Of a stretch of DNA of 64,000 bases, positions 1-12,852 are shown piece after piece (within the stretch, counting starts at the first letter, position 1; every line of letters begins with the position of its first letter). Source of the stretch: Piezodorus guildinii (Eukaryota; Arthropoda; Insecta; Hemiptera; Pentatomidae); assembly GCA_023052935.1 (NCBI GenBank), contig CM041293.1:150234968-150298967 (forward strand). Reading direction: 5' to 3'. Made by a program: the position numbers and the translations under genes. The notes beneath the pieces are model-generated. The model was not told the DNA's origin and did not search any database. It worked only from the letters and a program-made list of their open reading frames with translations.

Positions 1-547
1 TATTCTCCGATTATGTCTTTAGATGTCTCCGAAATATTTGATGTATTTTTTTAAAATACTCTTGTGTTTAGTTTTTCGATGATAGAAACGATACTCATAT
101 CATTCCAAACGACTAAACAAACCGTCGTGCGAGGTAAAAGATGAAGTAGTTCGTTTCAGTAGAGATAGTTAGGGGTTGAATAAGGGAGTTCAGTTGAACC
201 AGTTACCACTTCAACAGTATTCAGTACAGTTGAGTTAGTTACGAGTTGGACCACCAGACAGTTCAGTCGGACTGCCTTGTATTCTGGCTCGTGCCTGGCA
301 CTGTTTTGTAGTGAAACTGATATAATTTCAGAGGCTATTTTCATTTAATAAAATCCGAAAAGTTTCTGTGCCTACAATTTATTATTTGTTTAATTTTAAT
401 TGTGAAAAAAAATATATCTCTTAGATTTCTCGTCTCTTTAATCTCCGAAACACAAAAGTTTTAGATTTTTTTTTTAAATGTTCAGTTAAATCTATGAGTT
501 TCTCCCCAATAACAACCTTTCATAATATTATGCTATTCTTGTTAAAA
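1..547. other. AT-rich DNA, nothing recognised
   Basis: I see no gene. A slightly GC-richer stretch with repeated agttcagt/gagttagtt-like words at about 170-300 could be a decayed repeat. Confidence 0.5.
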
Positions 548-765
548 AGATTCGACTCCTAGGGTTCCTTGACAAACTTCTAGCCTGGGATTCTTAAAAA
601 AGGCTCAGACGACAAGAAACCGCTAACTGTTTTAGGCTACTTCAGCACTTACTAGACACAGGCTCAAACGTTCTGCTTAGCTACGAAAGGCTCATTACAT
701 GACTACAGCAAGGTCAATCTAGACTGACTGAGTTGAGATTTGGGACTCAACTAAACCATCGAGTT
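548..765 (+). mobile_element. LINE-B-like remnant, strongly decayed
   Basis: Reads IRLLGFLDKLLAWDS, RRQETANCFRLLQHLLDTGSN and SYERLI across stops. This matches the LINE-B segment around IRYLGLLLDKRLTWNP and RRFRLLQHLLDKRSN. It is old. Confidence 0.7.
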
Positions 766-924
766 CTTATATTGAATAAAAAAACATGATTTAATTATCT
801 CGAGTTATTCTATAATGAAAATATAGAAAAAAAAAATCAAAATATCTAAAACAGGTAGCAGCACAATGGGTGCTATGTTGTACTTAATCATATTCCCTCT
901 ACCTTTCTTTTTTTAATAGTATTT

Positions 925-1585
925 TTTACTTTCCCTTACCTATAATGAAATATATATTAAGCAAAAGTATTGCGATCGTGAAAATTTTCCAATTCCAGTT
1001 TTCAAAGGAAATAATCGTTTTAGGGTTCCCTGAGTCCAAAAAACACCTGCAAAAAGGTGTTTACGTGTGTGCGTGTCGTAAGTCTAGCGCAAAAACTTGC
1101 TCTTTCGATGTAAAATTCAATGGACTTTATCACTTAGGTTTCATTCTGATTGAAATAGTCTGATAGGGCCTAAATGCTTTCGTTTTAAATTTTCTTACTC
1201 CAAAGTACAATTTGAGCGAAGTTAATGAACAACTAAAGGAAAAAAGTACTAAAATATTTCTTTATGCAATTTCTGTGTTTTGTGCGCAAGAATAGTAATA
1301 TATATATATAGCTAAATATTTCAGAGAAAATGTTATCTAATACAAGGAATTTAAAACTTAATGAATAGTGATGAAAAACCGTTAAAACTAACTAATTATT
1401 GTATATATAAATATAATAGATTATTAAAAAATTCACATATTTCTATTGAGATTCAATGTAATTGATTCTTTAACAATATATTTATTTATTTCTGTGTATT
1501 TTAATTTTTTTAGGAGCAATTTAAACTGGTTATAACAACGGAGGTAAGTGTAAGTCGTGTTTTGTGGGGTGTGCACCAGATTTTA
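925..1585 (+). repeat. Family X repeat, nearly full copy
   Basis: Starts ttttactttcccttacctat, contains attccagttttcaaaggaaa and a GT-rich stretch, and ends aacggaggtaagtgtaagtc with gtgcaccagatttt. Family X has no coding capacity. Its two ends carry AGGTAAGTGAAAG-like strings in inverse orientation. Confidence 0.85.
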
Positions 1586-2463
1586 TTTTACTTTGGATGC
1601 GGTTTTATTTCAACATTAAATTTCAGTATAACTGCTCCGAAATATTTTATATGTGTAATGTTTATTATATCAACATAATTGTTTTTTTTTTTCTCATTAA
1701 TCGGTATGGGCTAACCGAATTCTCCATTAAAGAAACTAGTCTAAGGAAAGATTTCTAATATCTTTCTAGGACAAAAAAAAAACATTGACCAATCATTGAA
1801 AGAGTAGTTTGACATTAACGCTAACGATTTCCGATGATCGTCAAAAGCGTTAGATAAGAAAATTGCTTAGACATTTTTAGCCTAACACAACCTTACAGAA
1901 CTTCTCTTCATTCCTAATTTCATTAACTTTGTGTAACTTGTAAAAAAAAAAAAAAAAAAGGCCTTATCAATCATATACTTCTATATTTTCGTAGTAATCT
2001 TCGTTTAATTAAGAAGTATCACTCTGTAATCATATAGTTCAAATTAAGTTATATGCGCTTAGTACAACCGTTTTTTACCCTAAATCAAAATCCAATACAC
2101 TAACATTAAATATTATTTAATTAACTGAGTCGTCAATTATGAAACATATAAAATCAATAATGTTTTATGAAGAAGGAACAAAAAAAAAATAAAGTCCACC
2201 CACGCTAACTACGATGACGTCATTTGTCGGCTCGCCACCTTTTTTCTGACTTCGATTAATCCCTTGTTAAACTAGAAATGAAAAGTCCCCAAAAAATTCA
2301 ATTTGGAACGGGTAATATTTTGGTATTTCTTTACTCATTCAGGATGGGACGTCTTAATTTTGATTTTTCGTTTGTTTCGATGCATCTACGTAGAATAAAA
2401 TAAAAATGCATATGTTATAAAGAACTGATTCGTCTTCTCTACGAACCCTACACTTAATATTTT
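1586..2463. other. AT-rich spacer, nothing recognised
   Basis: No coding or repeat signal beyond homopolymer runs. Confidence 0.5.
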
Positions 2464-3329
2464 TTTACTTTCACTTATGAAATATATATATGTGTGTGAA
2501 ATATATAGTAAGAGAAAGTATTTCTATCCTGAAAATTTTCGAATTCCAGTATTCAACGGAAATACACATTTTAGGGTCCCCCGAGTCCAAATAACCAAGT
2601 AACGAAAAAAGGTCTGTGTGTGTGTGTGGTAACTCCCGGGCAGAAACGGTAAGTTCTATGAAACTGAAATTTAAAGATATTAAGAGCAACTTTATACATG
2701 CATTTTGCACCTTTTGACGATTTTTTCAAAAAAAGGCTTTAACGATTTTAATTAAACTCGCTATATCGATGTAAGATTTAACGGGTTTTAATATCATTTA
2801 GGTTTCATTCTGACTGAAATAGTCCGACAGGGCTTAGGTGCCGATATTTTAAATTTCCTTCCTCCAAGTACCTTTAATTTTGTAGATTCTATAAAAATAA
2901 CCATATTATGTTGGTGGCATTGACAAATAACAGCTAAAAATGTAAGTTGTGCGAATTTGCAAAACAACTAAAGAAGAAAACTGAAGAAATATTTTTTTAA
3001 TGCAATGTTTTATTTTTGAACATAAGAACAGTAATATACATGTAAGATATACCGTTTGAAAGCTAAAGATTTTAGAAAAAATATTATCTTATACACAAGC
3101 TGTTAAACGTTAATAGAAAATGATAAAAAGCCGATAAAACTGACTGATTATTTTAGATAATAATATTATAAATTTTTTAATAAAACACACTTTTCTATAG
3201 AAATTCCATTTAATTAATTATTTAATGGTTTCACTCAATTTTATCTTTTACTGTTCTTGAAAAATCTTTAATCGATTTTAAACACGGAGGTTGGTGAAAG
3301 TCGTGTGTTGCCCGCACCAGATTTTTTTT
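2464..3329 (+). repeat. Family X repeat, full-length copy
   Basis: From tttactttcacttatgaaat to cacggaggttggtgaaagtc and cccgcaccagatttt, with an internal (TG)n. Its length is 866 bp, near the largest seen here. Confidence 0.88.
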
Positions 3330-4139
3330 TTAAATATCACGAAATGAATAATAACATTTACAATGTGTTGTTTCTGTATTTTTCTTTCTTTATTATTATT
3401 TTTTTTTTTTTCTGCATTTGTTGTTTTACATCTTCTTTGTTGGCACTTTTTTTTCCTCATGTGTTTCATAGAAAATGTGATGAAGTTGTACGTAATATAT
3501 TTTATTTTTTAAATATTCATTAACTTATGAAAGGCAAAAAAAAAATACCACCATTCATACACTAAAATTTCTTTTCTAATATCTTCAAAGGGTAGATATT
3601 TTTCTCCTTTTGTGATATTCCAGTTATTGCTTTCTTTATTTTATAAAGTTTTCCTTAGGAGGGGCCTTATAGGACATGAAAATTGTATTCTATAAGGGAA
3701 TATTCTCGGAGTAAGGCTGTCAGAGATAGGATGCTATTGAATAAATCAGTTCTGTGTACGTCACGGTTTGAGTGCTCTGTCAATCGTCATCCATATCATA
3801 GCCTTTCATCAATAGTTTATCTTTGTATTGTTTAATCCTAAGCTATCACTATTATTTTTGTTTCATTTCATAATATTTTGAGTAATGGAATTTTTTTCAG
3901 GCACGAATTTTCTTACTTCTATCCAAAAATTTCAAATAATCGAATTCTTATTATTTACATTATAATTAAAATAAGATTTAATGAAAACAACCTCTTTTCA
4001 TATTAATTATTTAATGTTTTAAAATTATATCTCCCACAGTTTCGAGGCCTTGCCTCATTTTTAGGCTTGTTAGATATTTGGTTCCGTATTTTTTTTTTAT
4101 TCATTATTTTCAATAATGAACCTTTGTAACCGACCAAAA
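3330..4139. other. AT-rich spacer
   Basis: No gene. The last 50 bp (ttttcaataatgaacctttg at about 4103) match a segment also found near 32440 and 60969. Confidence 0.5.
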
Positions 4140-4899
4140 AAAAAAAAAAAATCTGGTGCGGGCAACACACGACTTTCACTTACCTCCATTTTTAAAATCA
4201 ATGAAAGAATTTTCAAATACAGTTAGAGATAAAAATACGTGAAATTATTAAGGAATTAATCAAATTGAATTTATATAGAAACATGTGTTTTTTTAAAAAA
4301 ATCAATTATATTATTATCTTAAATAATCAGTAAGTTTTATCTTCTTTTCATCACTCTCCAATAACTTTTAAAAGCTTGTGTATGAGATATTTTTTTCCAA
4401 AATCTTTAGCTTTCCAACGGTATATCATACATGTGTATTACTGCTCTTATGTTCAAAAACGAAAAATTGCATTAAAAAATATTTTTTCTGTTTTCTCCTT
4501 TATTTGGGTATCGAATTTATTCAATTTATATATTTACCTGTTTTTCATCAGCGATAACAAAATAATCTAGTTATTATTATTGAATCTACAAAATTAAAGG
4601 TACTTTAGGGAAAGAAAAATTGAAAATATCGGCATTCAAGCCCTGTCAGACCATATTTATCCAAATAAATCCTACATGATATTAAAGCCCATTAAATTTT
4701 ACATCGATATAGCGAGTTTAATCAAAATCGTCGGAACCGTTTTTGAGAAAATCGAAAAAAGGTGCAAAATGCATGGTATAAAGTGCCTCTTCTGGTAGGC
4801 TCATTTTGATGAAAAAAGCTTTGTCACGTCTCGGGTGTATAGTTGTCTTAAATATGAAATTTCAGTTTCATAGGACTTACCGTTTCCGCTCGGGAGTTA

Positions 4900-4933
<34 letters not shown>

Positions 4934-5060
4934 CTTTTTGCGGGACTTGGTTATTTGGACTCAGGGGACCGTAAAACGTGTATTTCCGTTGAAAACTGGA
5001 ATTCGAAAATTTTCAAGATCGCAATACTTCCCCTTACTATATATAGTAAGTGAAAGTAAA
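4140..5060 (-). repeat. Family X repeat, full-length copy
   Basis: Minus orientation, starting aaatctggtgcgggcaacac and ending agtaagtgaaagtaaaa. A (CA)n tract of 14 units lies at about 4902-4929. Confidence 0.88.
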
Positions 5061-5149
5061 AATGAAATAAACCTCCCTCAAAATTTGAGAGCTTTCTGTT
5101 TCAAAATGCGTATAATCCGAATAATGATTTTTTTAAAAATCCGTTTCTC

Positions 5150-5500
5150 CTAATAAATAAATACCAATTTTGTTTTTTGTGCTATTTGATAAAAAATTAA
5201 ATTTTGGACCAAATGAAAAATGAGTCATTGAATTTGGTTAACAACTAGCTTAGATATTTTGTTTTGAAATCAGAGGTCATGATATGATGCTTTGAATTAG
5301 TGTTTTTCATATTACTTAATTGCCCTATCAACAGCCATATAAACAGTTATACCCTAATATTGTTATTTGGAAATATTAAACAATTGTGTAATAATTTGCA
5401 GCGTTTTAAAATTAGTTTCCATGTCATAATTTGATAAACCAAGTTCATTATATTTAGTCAGCATTTGTTTGTTCTTTTCAATAAAGTACCAATATAATTG
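5150..5500 (+). repeat. Array-element terminal segment without array
   Basis: aacagttataccctaatatt and gtaataatttgcagcgtttt, with the flanking 300 bp, match 24780-25030 in reverse. Confidence 0.65.
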
Positions 5501-5889
5501 ACCAATAAAAGAAATATCTCCCTACACTAATTAAAATTTCACCTGTCAAGATGCATATAATGCAAATTTACTATTAAAAAAAAATCCTTCTGTCACCCTT
5601 CTGTCAGGCTTTTCTTCGAAAGTTCTTGATAATTATTTTGTTTTTATTTTTAGAACGTTGGGCATCCAATGATCATACTTATAGGTTGACTTTGGAAACA
5701 TTCGATTGGTTTCAAAATGTTTTGAACGTTTTATGTTTTATTTGAAGTTGGTGAAAAGGACGTAAAGCTTTTCTAAAGCGGAACACAACAATATTTTTTT
5801 AAATTAAATCAATATACGATCATAAGATAAGGGGCGTAAAGAGAACAAATAAAATGTTTTTCCAGTTAGAAAAATAATAATTATAAAAG

Positions 5890-6420
5890 AATTTTAAATT
5901 AATTTATTGAAATTTACAACTATACAAGTAAATACATCAAGTAAATTGGCTCATAATATAGATAATATACATGAAGACAATATTCCCATTGGCAACACTC
6001 CGCTAGGTAATCTGAACTAGAAGGTCTCGAGGCCATCTTCTTTTCAGACGCCAAAGAAGATTGTCAGGAATGGAAGAGGGAGCAAGTATTGAAACTAGTG
6101 GGTCAAAGTGGGAGTGGAGTTTGTCATGGAAGGAATGATACCTCGGACGGGCCGAATCAGGATTAAGATCTTTATGGATGAGTTTGTTGGTGACAAAGTA
6201 AGGAGGATTGAGGATTTTTCGAAGGATTTTGGATTGTAAAGATTGAATACCGGAAGCATTTGATGGTTTAGTAGAGCCCCAAAGCTCAACTCCAGATAGG
6301 CCTTATGATGGTAATTTATATGAGCCTTTTGTATTTTAGTGGAAGGTTAGAGCGTCTGTCCAGTAAGTGTTAAGTAAGCGAAAGCGGCGGGCAGTTTCTT
6401 GTCATTCCAGTCTTGTGTGC
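5890..6420 (-). mobile_element. LINE-B copy, 5'-truncated, degraded
   Basis: The minus strand reads SGVELWGSTKPSN, QSLQSKILRKILN, FVTNKLIHKDLN and LKRRWPRDLL across small indels, preceded by RQETARRFRLL with a frameshift. The 3' UTR ends near 5890. Confidence 0.83.
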
Positions 6421-7167
6421 GAAATTTTATAAAAAATAAGGTCTAAACAAAATATTCCTATATGGTAAATATAGTGGATGCTATATGCTCAAAACTCAGT
6501 TAATTTAGGCGTTAAAAAAATATATGGTTTTCAGGACACCAAGAATTATTTTCAAAAAATTAATAAAAAATACTCATACGGTCAAAGTACTACTTTTCAT
6601 AGATGTGCAATAATTCTCCACACATCTGTTGTTTTTTTTAATGATAGTGATTTAATGAAGAGTTTTCTGTCATCAAATGACAATTCATTATTATATATAT
6701 TTTTTCTTTTATCTCAATCCAAAACCATAGCAATTGTTGACGTATCCGAAAAACAAACAAACATAAACCTAAAACATTAATAAATAATAAGTTTCATAAA
6801 CAATAGATAGAACAATGGAGAAGATTCTATAAAGCATTAATTATTAAACGGATCGATAGCACTCCCTATAATAAAAGCAATCAATTAAAGCTAGGCAGAA
6901 TGGCTGCTGACAAGTAACTTTGTTCAATCACATAAATTTTACTCATGAATTATAAATTTTATTCGTGTTTATCTATATAGTAGTTACTATTTTCTTTTAA
7001 ATTGAATAGTTTTATCAGTTGTATTCAACGGAGTACGAATAATAAAACAAATTCGAATAATAATGAACTGGGTCATTACAGGAATCAATTCATTATTAAT
7101 AACTTCATGTTACGATATACTATTGCAACAATCAAGCATTAAGCACACATTTTATTTCATTTAATAT
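6421..7167. other. AT-rich spacer, nothing recognised
   Basis: The open frame of 100 codons here is AT-rich and of low complexity. I see no support for a gene. Confidence 0.5.
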
Positions 7168-7277
7168 TACAGCAGGCAAAAAAAGTATTTGCACAGCATG
7201 ATTTTTTTTTATTTAACAACAATATGTAAGTTAAAATATCCCCAATTTTTTTTTTTTGTCTAAATATAAGGAGAATC

Positions 7278-7610
7278 GTAGGGGAGCGGCGTGGTCTAGT
7301 GGATAGAGCACTAGTCTGCTGTGCTCCGGGTCCTGGGTTCGAATCCCGGCTGTGGCAGAATATTATTTATTCTGTCAATTCAGTCGGGGGGCGATCCTAG
7401 GGTATGGAGACCCTCCTGGGGCAGACCCAGCCCCTATAAAGTGGGTACCCAAATTAATTGGGGAAGAACCTGGCGGCTGAGCGCGATTAAGGCCTAATCA
7501 CCTCATTGCACTGCCGTTGGCCTAGAAACAGTGCGAATCTCTACATGTACTGAGCCCAAGACCCTTCATGGGTTGTAGTGGTACAGGTTTTTTTTTTTTT
7601 TGGTTTTTTT
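7278..7610 (+). mobile_element. tRNA-derived SINE (family 1), full length
   Basis: A 333-bp insertion with a 13-bp target-site duplication, tataaggagaatc, at 7265-7277 and 7611-7623. The head (about 7283-7357) is tRNA-like, with A box TGGTCTAGTGG and B box GGTTCGAATCC, which together form an RNA polymerase III promoter. A roughly 230-bp body and a T-rich end follow. It sits inside the Tc1-like element, so it is younger than that. Confidence 0.92.
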
Positions 7611-7928
7611 TATAAGGAGAATCTAGAATTTGGTGCTTAAATGTTTTATAACAATTAACATAAGTTTAACAGTAACACAACTGACAAAATTGTAAGCAAA
7701 ATAAGAATTTGTACAACCTGAAAATCACATTGTCTTTTTGTTTGCACAATTTTTAGAACATGGTGTGGCCTCCTTTCGCATTTATAATCATTTCCGATCT
7801 GCTCGGAATTTAATCTACCAATGTGTAACATTTAAGCCGATGTTGTTCCATAGTTAGCTTTCTACTTTTTGATCAAAAATATGAAACAAATTCGATTGGA
7901 TTAATATCAGGGGACGGAGGAGGGATAA

Positions 7929-8560
7929 TTAGCCTTCGGGGATCATTCGTAAAAGGAGCCATTCTTTGGTAAGATTCACCGTATGCTTTGGATCATTGTC
8001 TTGTTGGAATTTTGATGAATCTTTGAACCTTAATTTTCTGGCACTGAATATCAAATTACGGCGCAATATTTCCAAATACATTTTGGCTGTCATAAGCCCA
8101 TTAATAAATTTCAAATTTCCCACACCTTCATACGCAATACAGCCCCACACCACAGTACTTCCTCTTCTATGTTTCACATTGTACAGCAAATTCTTAGCCT
8201 CATGCCTTGAAATTTTTTTGGCTCCAAATTGTAAGGACGCTCGCCGGTTTAAATATTTCAAATTTACTTTCGCCCGAAAATATAATCTTTTTCCAAAATT
8301 CTAATGGTTTACCTCTCTATATTTTTGCAAATTGTAATATATTCTGCCGGTTTATTTTCCTCAGTAAAAGCTTCTTTTCAGAACGCCTACCTCTAATTCT
8401 CTTATTATGTTGAACATTTCTTATTTTTTCTTACGTAACCACATTATCCGATGTTATCGCCAAGTCGTCAGCAATATTTTGCGCGCTAGATTTTGGATTT
8501 TTTAGAACTTTTCGCACTATTTCACGTTGTATTCGATTTGTGAGTTTGGATGGTCGTCAT
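7929..8560 (-). pseudogene. Tc1-like transposase, broken
   Basis: The clearest open piece is 7929-8261, reading YNVKHRRGSTVVWGCIAYEG, then VGNLKFINGLMTAKMYLEIL and FQQDNDPKHTVNLTKEWL. The DPKHT motif with its Asp is the second catalytic residue of the DD34E transposase, and the VWGC box is typical of Tc1. Upstream sequence to about 8560 holds the N-terminal part in other frames. Stops and shifts make it non-coding. Confidence 0.85.
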
Positions 8561-9354
8561 TTCCGAGGTTTGTTCTTAACACTAGCAGTCAATTTTTTAT
8601 CGAAACAATATATCGAACTGTTGCACACCTGATTTTCATACATTTCATGCAAAAAAATGATTTTTTCAAAGGTCACATCTTCGGCATGGTTATCGATTCA
8701 AACATAAAGCTCAACTGAATCATATTGCAAAACTCCTCTACTATCTTATCAATCCTAATTTGTTTGTAAACAACGTTCAACTCTACTAAACACAAGTATT
8801 AATTTAAAGATATGAGCATGCAAATATTTTTTTTGCAAGAAATATTGTTAATTTTGTTGATGTGATTGTTAAAAGATTTTTTTTTTTCGACAACTGCTAT
8901 TATATTTTTGAATTTAAGTAGCTATAGAATAAAACAAATTAATCACATGTAATTCTCTGTTAGCAGTGAAAAATTAACTCAAATGTTTATGGTGTGAAAT
9001 ACTTTTTTTGCCTACTGTATTTATTTAAGCATACGGATAGATTTTGCATATACATTTTTCATGCAAGATTCTTAAGATAAAAACCTAATCCTAAAAACCA
9101 TTATGATAACTTCCAGCCTGTTTAAACATTTTTAATATATCCTTTTCATGCGTATCCTATCCACAATTGAATTCAAGAAAATTGATAACAGTTTTGATTC
9201 TCTTCAGAACATTCCATTGTTTAAGAAGAATTTTCGTGTTGTGAAACATAGCACATGCTTTCGACTAATTGAAGTAAAATGATTTACTTTGCAAACACAA
9301 AAACCTTATACCCCGGCATATATACTTAATACTTTGATCCCACCTCTTTGAACG

Positions 9355-9425
9355 TTACCTGGTTGAGGCTGGTGTTCCAAAAGGCTATTCGCTAGGTCCT
9401 TTCATTTATACCATTATCGAATCTT
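9355..9425 (+). mobile_element. Jockey-type RT scrap
   Basis: A short reading, VEAGVPKGYSLGPFIYTII, that matches the RT motif AGVPQGSxLGP. It is too short for a family assignment. Confidence 0.5.
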
Positions 9426-9649
9426 TTAGAATCTTTGGATACAGAATCTTAGAAAAGATGCCTATGCCGATTGAGGAGTGTTAAAACTCATTAGCCCAGG
9501 CCAAAAAACTACTTTAATCACATACTACTTCTCTGTTCAGAATATTATGATATCTGGCTATTTCTAAATCAAAAACAAGAAATTACTAGCCAATATACCT
9601 TGTTATGCAGACAACTGAAAATTACATCTCATATTTCCATAGGTAAAGA

Positions 9650-9870
9650 TTCCGATTTCACATCGCACGGCTTTGACTTACCTTCGTTGTTAAAATCAAT
9701 TTAAGTACTTATAAATTTATAAAGTTGAAAAAAAAAATTAAAGATTTACAGTGAGTTTCGAAGAAAGCATGTGTTTCAGTTTAAATACCCTAACCATAGA
9801 AATTATTATTATAAGTATCAGTTAGTTTTACCACATTCTATTACTTTAAACAACTTTTTATACAAGGTAA
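9650..9870 (-). repeat. Family X repeat, partial
   Basis: gactttgacttaccttcg-like start and the following 200 bp match the right-hand end of family X. The rest is gone. Confidence 0.65.
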
Positions 9871-10214
9871 TAAGTAAATCTTAAAATAAATATTAAAAAA
9901 TAAATCTTTTTTTTTCTAGAAGATTTCATTTCTTATATTTGTATATATTTTTTTTTTATTTATGTTTTAATGGTATTATCTTTCATTAATTCTTGGTCTA
10001 ATATAGATACTTTATTATTTCAGGGTTAATGTTATTTTAAGAATACTAAGTATTAGAACAATGTTACTAATTATTTTTGTTTTATTTAATTTTTTTTTTG
10101 TTTCTTTTTTAATTTGGATTCTGTTATCAACTCATATATTTCTCATCTTTTTCTAACATAAATTAGCTTCTGAAGATTGTTTTTATTTTATTTATTATTT
10201 GTATACAAATTAAT

Positions 10215-10357
10215 CAATTATTGTAAATAGTAGTTTATCATGTTTATCTTGTCTGTTGGCCAGACATATTGTATATTTAAACTGTACAAAGCTGTTATTC
10301 TAAAGGGACCCAGTCCCAGAATAAAAATTATTTTCTATCTATCTATCTATCTAATAT
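10215..10357 (+). mobile_element. CR1/L2-like LINE 3' tail with (TATC)n
   Basis: gggacccagtcccagaataa followed by (TATC)n resembles the end of the element at 16672-17092 (gggac...gtcccagaataaa plus a short tandem). No coding part was found. Confidence 0.6.
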
Positions 10358-10394
10358 TTAGGGCCTTCTCTTTAAACACAAGAACGTACTACCT

Positions 10395-11335
10395 TACACG
10401 TATCAATCCGACTAGTCTTGGCAGGAGTACCGCAAGGATCAATACTTGCTCCTCTCCTATACATTGTATACACACCAACTAACACCACCACATTGACTGC
10501 TACTTACGCGGACGATACAGCAATTCTAACATCAAACGGCGATCCTATACTGGCCTCACTGACTATACAAAATCACATAATGGAACTACGAAATTGGTAC
10601 AATCTTTGGAAAATTCGTTTAAATCACAACAAATCAAAACACATAACGTTCACACTACGTCAAAAAAATTGCCCACAAATTTTTATGTACAACAACCAAA
10701 TTCCTCAGACCAAATCTGTACATTACCTATGACTGACACTCGATCGAAGAATGAGTTGGGGCCCACATGTCATGATGAAAAGACAGACTCTCAACCAACG
10801 ACTAAAAGTACTATTCTCTCTGTTATCAAAATCATCAAAATTAAAAATTAGACAGAAACTGAATAGATACACATACCTTCTTAAGCCAATATGGACTTAC
10901 GTTCACAGATTTTTGGTTCAGCAAAAAAGATTCCCATATAAAAACTGCAATAATTTCGATCCAAAATTTTAAGACTCATAACGACAGCTCCTTCCTTGGT
11001 ACGTAAACAACAGAACCCAATATACGGACTTACAACAACCAACAATTGACCAACATATACGAACACTCTATTCTCGTTTTCACAGTAAATTTAACGGAAA
11101 CGACAGTACTCTGATTAACGACATGTCAGTAGTTGAAATGCCAGTCAGAAGAAGGCTAAAACAAAGCTGGATGAGAAACCTCCTCTGCTAAATTAAAGCC
11201 TCGGAAGGGGTGCTGCTGCCAGCAGCCTGCTGGGCACTTTCCTTCCCCATGTCTACCATGCCTCATCTCACATTTGTCCAACACATTTGCTGATTGTCAG
11301 ACAGCTTCTGAAAGGTATAAATAAAGATATGGAGA
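10395..11335 (+). mobile_element. LINE-C: Jockey-like LINE, 5'-truncated and decayed
   Basis: Translation across frameshifts gives AGVPQGSILAPLLYIVYT, TATYADDTAIL, NHNKSKHITFTLRQK, MSWGPHVMMKRQTLNQRL, YLLKPIWTY and the terminus RRRLKQSWMRNLL, followed by about 140 bp of 3' UTR. The family differs from LINE-A/B in its terminus (SWMRDL instead of RWPRDL). Other pieces of it are at 23105, 27258 and 35440. Confidence 0.85.
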
Positions 11336-11394
11336 GAGAAAAAAATTCAACTTGTGTATTTACACTTTTTTTTTTCAATCCTCGCAAGATGGTA

Positions 11395-11890
11395 TGGTTA
11401 TTTTTTTTTGAATCTATAAAATTTAACTTTTGAGAAAGAAGATTTAAAATATCGTCATTTATGCCACCCCATACTGTTTTAATCAGAATGAAACCTACAT
11501 AATATTGAAGAGCCATTAAATTTCACAGTAATACAGCGAGTTTAATTAACATCGTTATAGGCGTTTCTGAAAAAATGTTAATAAGGTTCAGAATTGTATA
11601 GTATAAATTGGCTCTTCTGGTTCAGCGATCTTGTTGGATAAGTTACGGTAACATCAATGGTATTTACGATTCTTAAATATAAAATTTCAGTTAAATTTAA
11701 TTTATTGTTTTTGAGCTAAACTTATCATAAACACACATAGACACTTTTTGTTATAGAATCAGTTGACCCTAAATCGTGTATTTCCGGTGAACAATCTAAT
11801 TCAAAAACTTTCACGAAAGCAATAAATTCGCTTCCTATATATTTCATATATATTCTAGGTAGATTAAAATAAAAAAAGGCAACAGTTAAA
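11395..11890 (-). repeat. Family X repeat, variant partial copy
   Basis: Carries aatcagaatgaaacctacat, aatacagcgagtttaatt and a shortened CA stretch. It belongs to the variant that is duplicated at 14640-15560. Confidence 0.75.
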
Positions 11891-12240
11891 GCAATTCGTT
11901 TCTGTAAATATAATTTATCCACAATATTAATTAACCTTAGTTAACTTTATTTTTCACTGAAATATTTTACTTTCACTTACCTACATACGGAATTATAGTA
12001 AGGGAAAGTATAGCGATAGAGAAAATTTTCGAATTCCAGTTTTCAACGGAAATACACGTTTTAGGAACCCATGAGTCCAAATAACCAAGTCACGAAAAAA
12101 GGTGTGTTGTGTGTGTGGTAAGTGTAGCGAAAAACAAAAAGAAGTACGGAACTGAAATTTCATATTTAAGAAAACTATACGCCCGATATGTTACGGAAAC
12201 TTTTTCATCAAAATCAGCTGACTAGAAGATCTACTTCATA
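11490..12240. repeat. Segmental repeat unit A
   Basis: Nearly the same sequence, joints included, returns at 15179-15915, and a more distant version at about 14640-15178. The unit contains a left variant family X half, the linker aggcaacagttaaagcaatt, and the start of the next family X copy. Confidence 0.85.
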
Positions 12241-12852
12241 TTATGCATTTATCACTTTTTACGATTTTCTCAAAAACGGCTCTAATGATTCTAATTAAAC
12301 TCTATATATCGATGTAAAATTTCGACGGGCTTTAATATGATGTAGGTTTCATTCTAATTGAAATAGTCTGCCCTGTCAGACATTTAAATGCCAATATTTC
12401 AAAATTTCTACCTCTGTATGTAATTTTTTATTGGCTATATCGTCTGATTAGCACTGCTAAAAAACTGGTAAACATATAAGTTGAATTCGATATCCAAGTA
12501 AAGGAGATAACTAAAAAAATATTTTTTTTATTCTTTTTTTTTCGTTTTTGAGCTTAGGAACAGTAATATACGTTTATAATATACCCTTAGAATGCCAAAT
12601 ATTTAAGAAAAAATATAATCTTATAAATAAGATTGTAAAATGTAACGGAGAGTGATAAATATCCGATAAAACAAACTAATTGTCGTAGATATTAATATAA
12701 GAGATTACTTAATAAAATACATGTTTCTTTTAAAATCCAATGTAAATAATTCTTTTATTTATTTTCGTTTCTAAATATGTTTAAAATTGTCTTAAATTGT
12801 TACAAATAACGGAGGTAAGTGAAAATCGTGTTTTTGGAGCACCAGATTTTTT
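11962..12852 (+). repeat. Family X repeat, full-length copy
   Basis: From ttttactttcacttacctac to aacggaggtaagtgaaaatc and gcaccagattttt. Confidence 0.87.

Larger units (their letters stand above)
7170..9017 (-). mobile_element. Tc1-like DNA transposon with nested SINE
   Basis: An 1848-bp element whose ends are inverted: CAGCAGGCAAAAAAAGTATT at 7170 and its near-complement ATACTTTTTTTGCCTACTG ending at 9017. Each is flanked by the TA dinucleotide (7168-7169 and 9018-9019), the Tc1/mariner target. It holds a broken transposase gene on the minus strand. A SINE (7278-7610) has jumped into it. The element is inactive. Confidence 0.9.

Noticed and set aside
4806..5153. 115-codon open frame with His-Thr repeats
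   Set aside because: Lies across a family X repeat and its (CA)n stretch; other copies do not keep the frame.
6478..6780. 100-codon plus-strand open frame
   Set aside because: AT-rich composition, no recognisable motif, expected by chance in DNA of this composition.
7283..7357. tRNA-like sequence with good A and B boxes
   Set aside because: It is the head of a SINE with a body, a tail and a 13-bp target-site duplication, not a functional tRNA gene.
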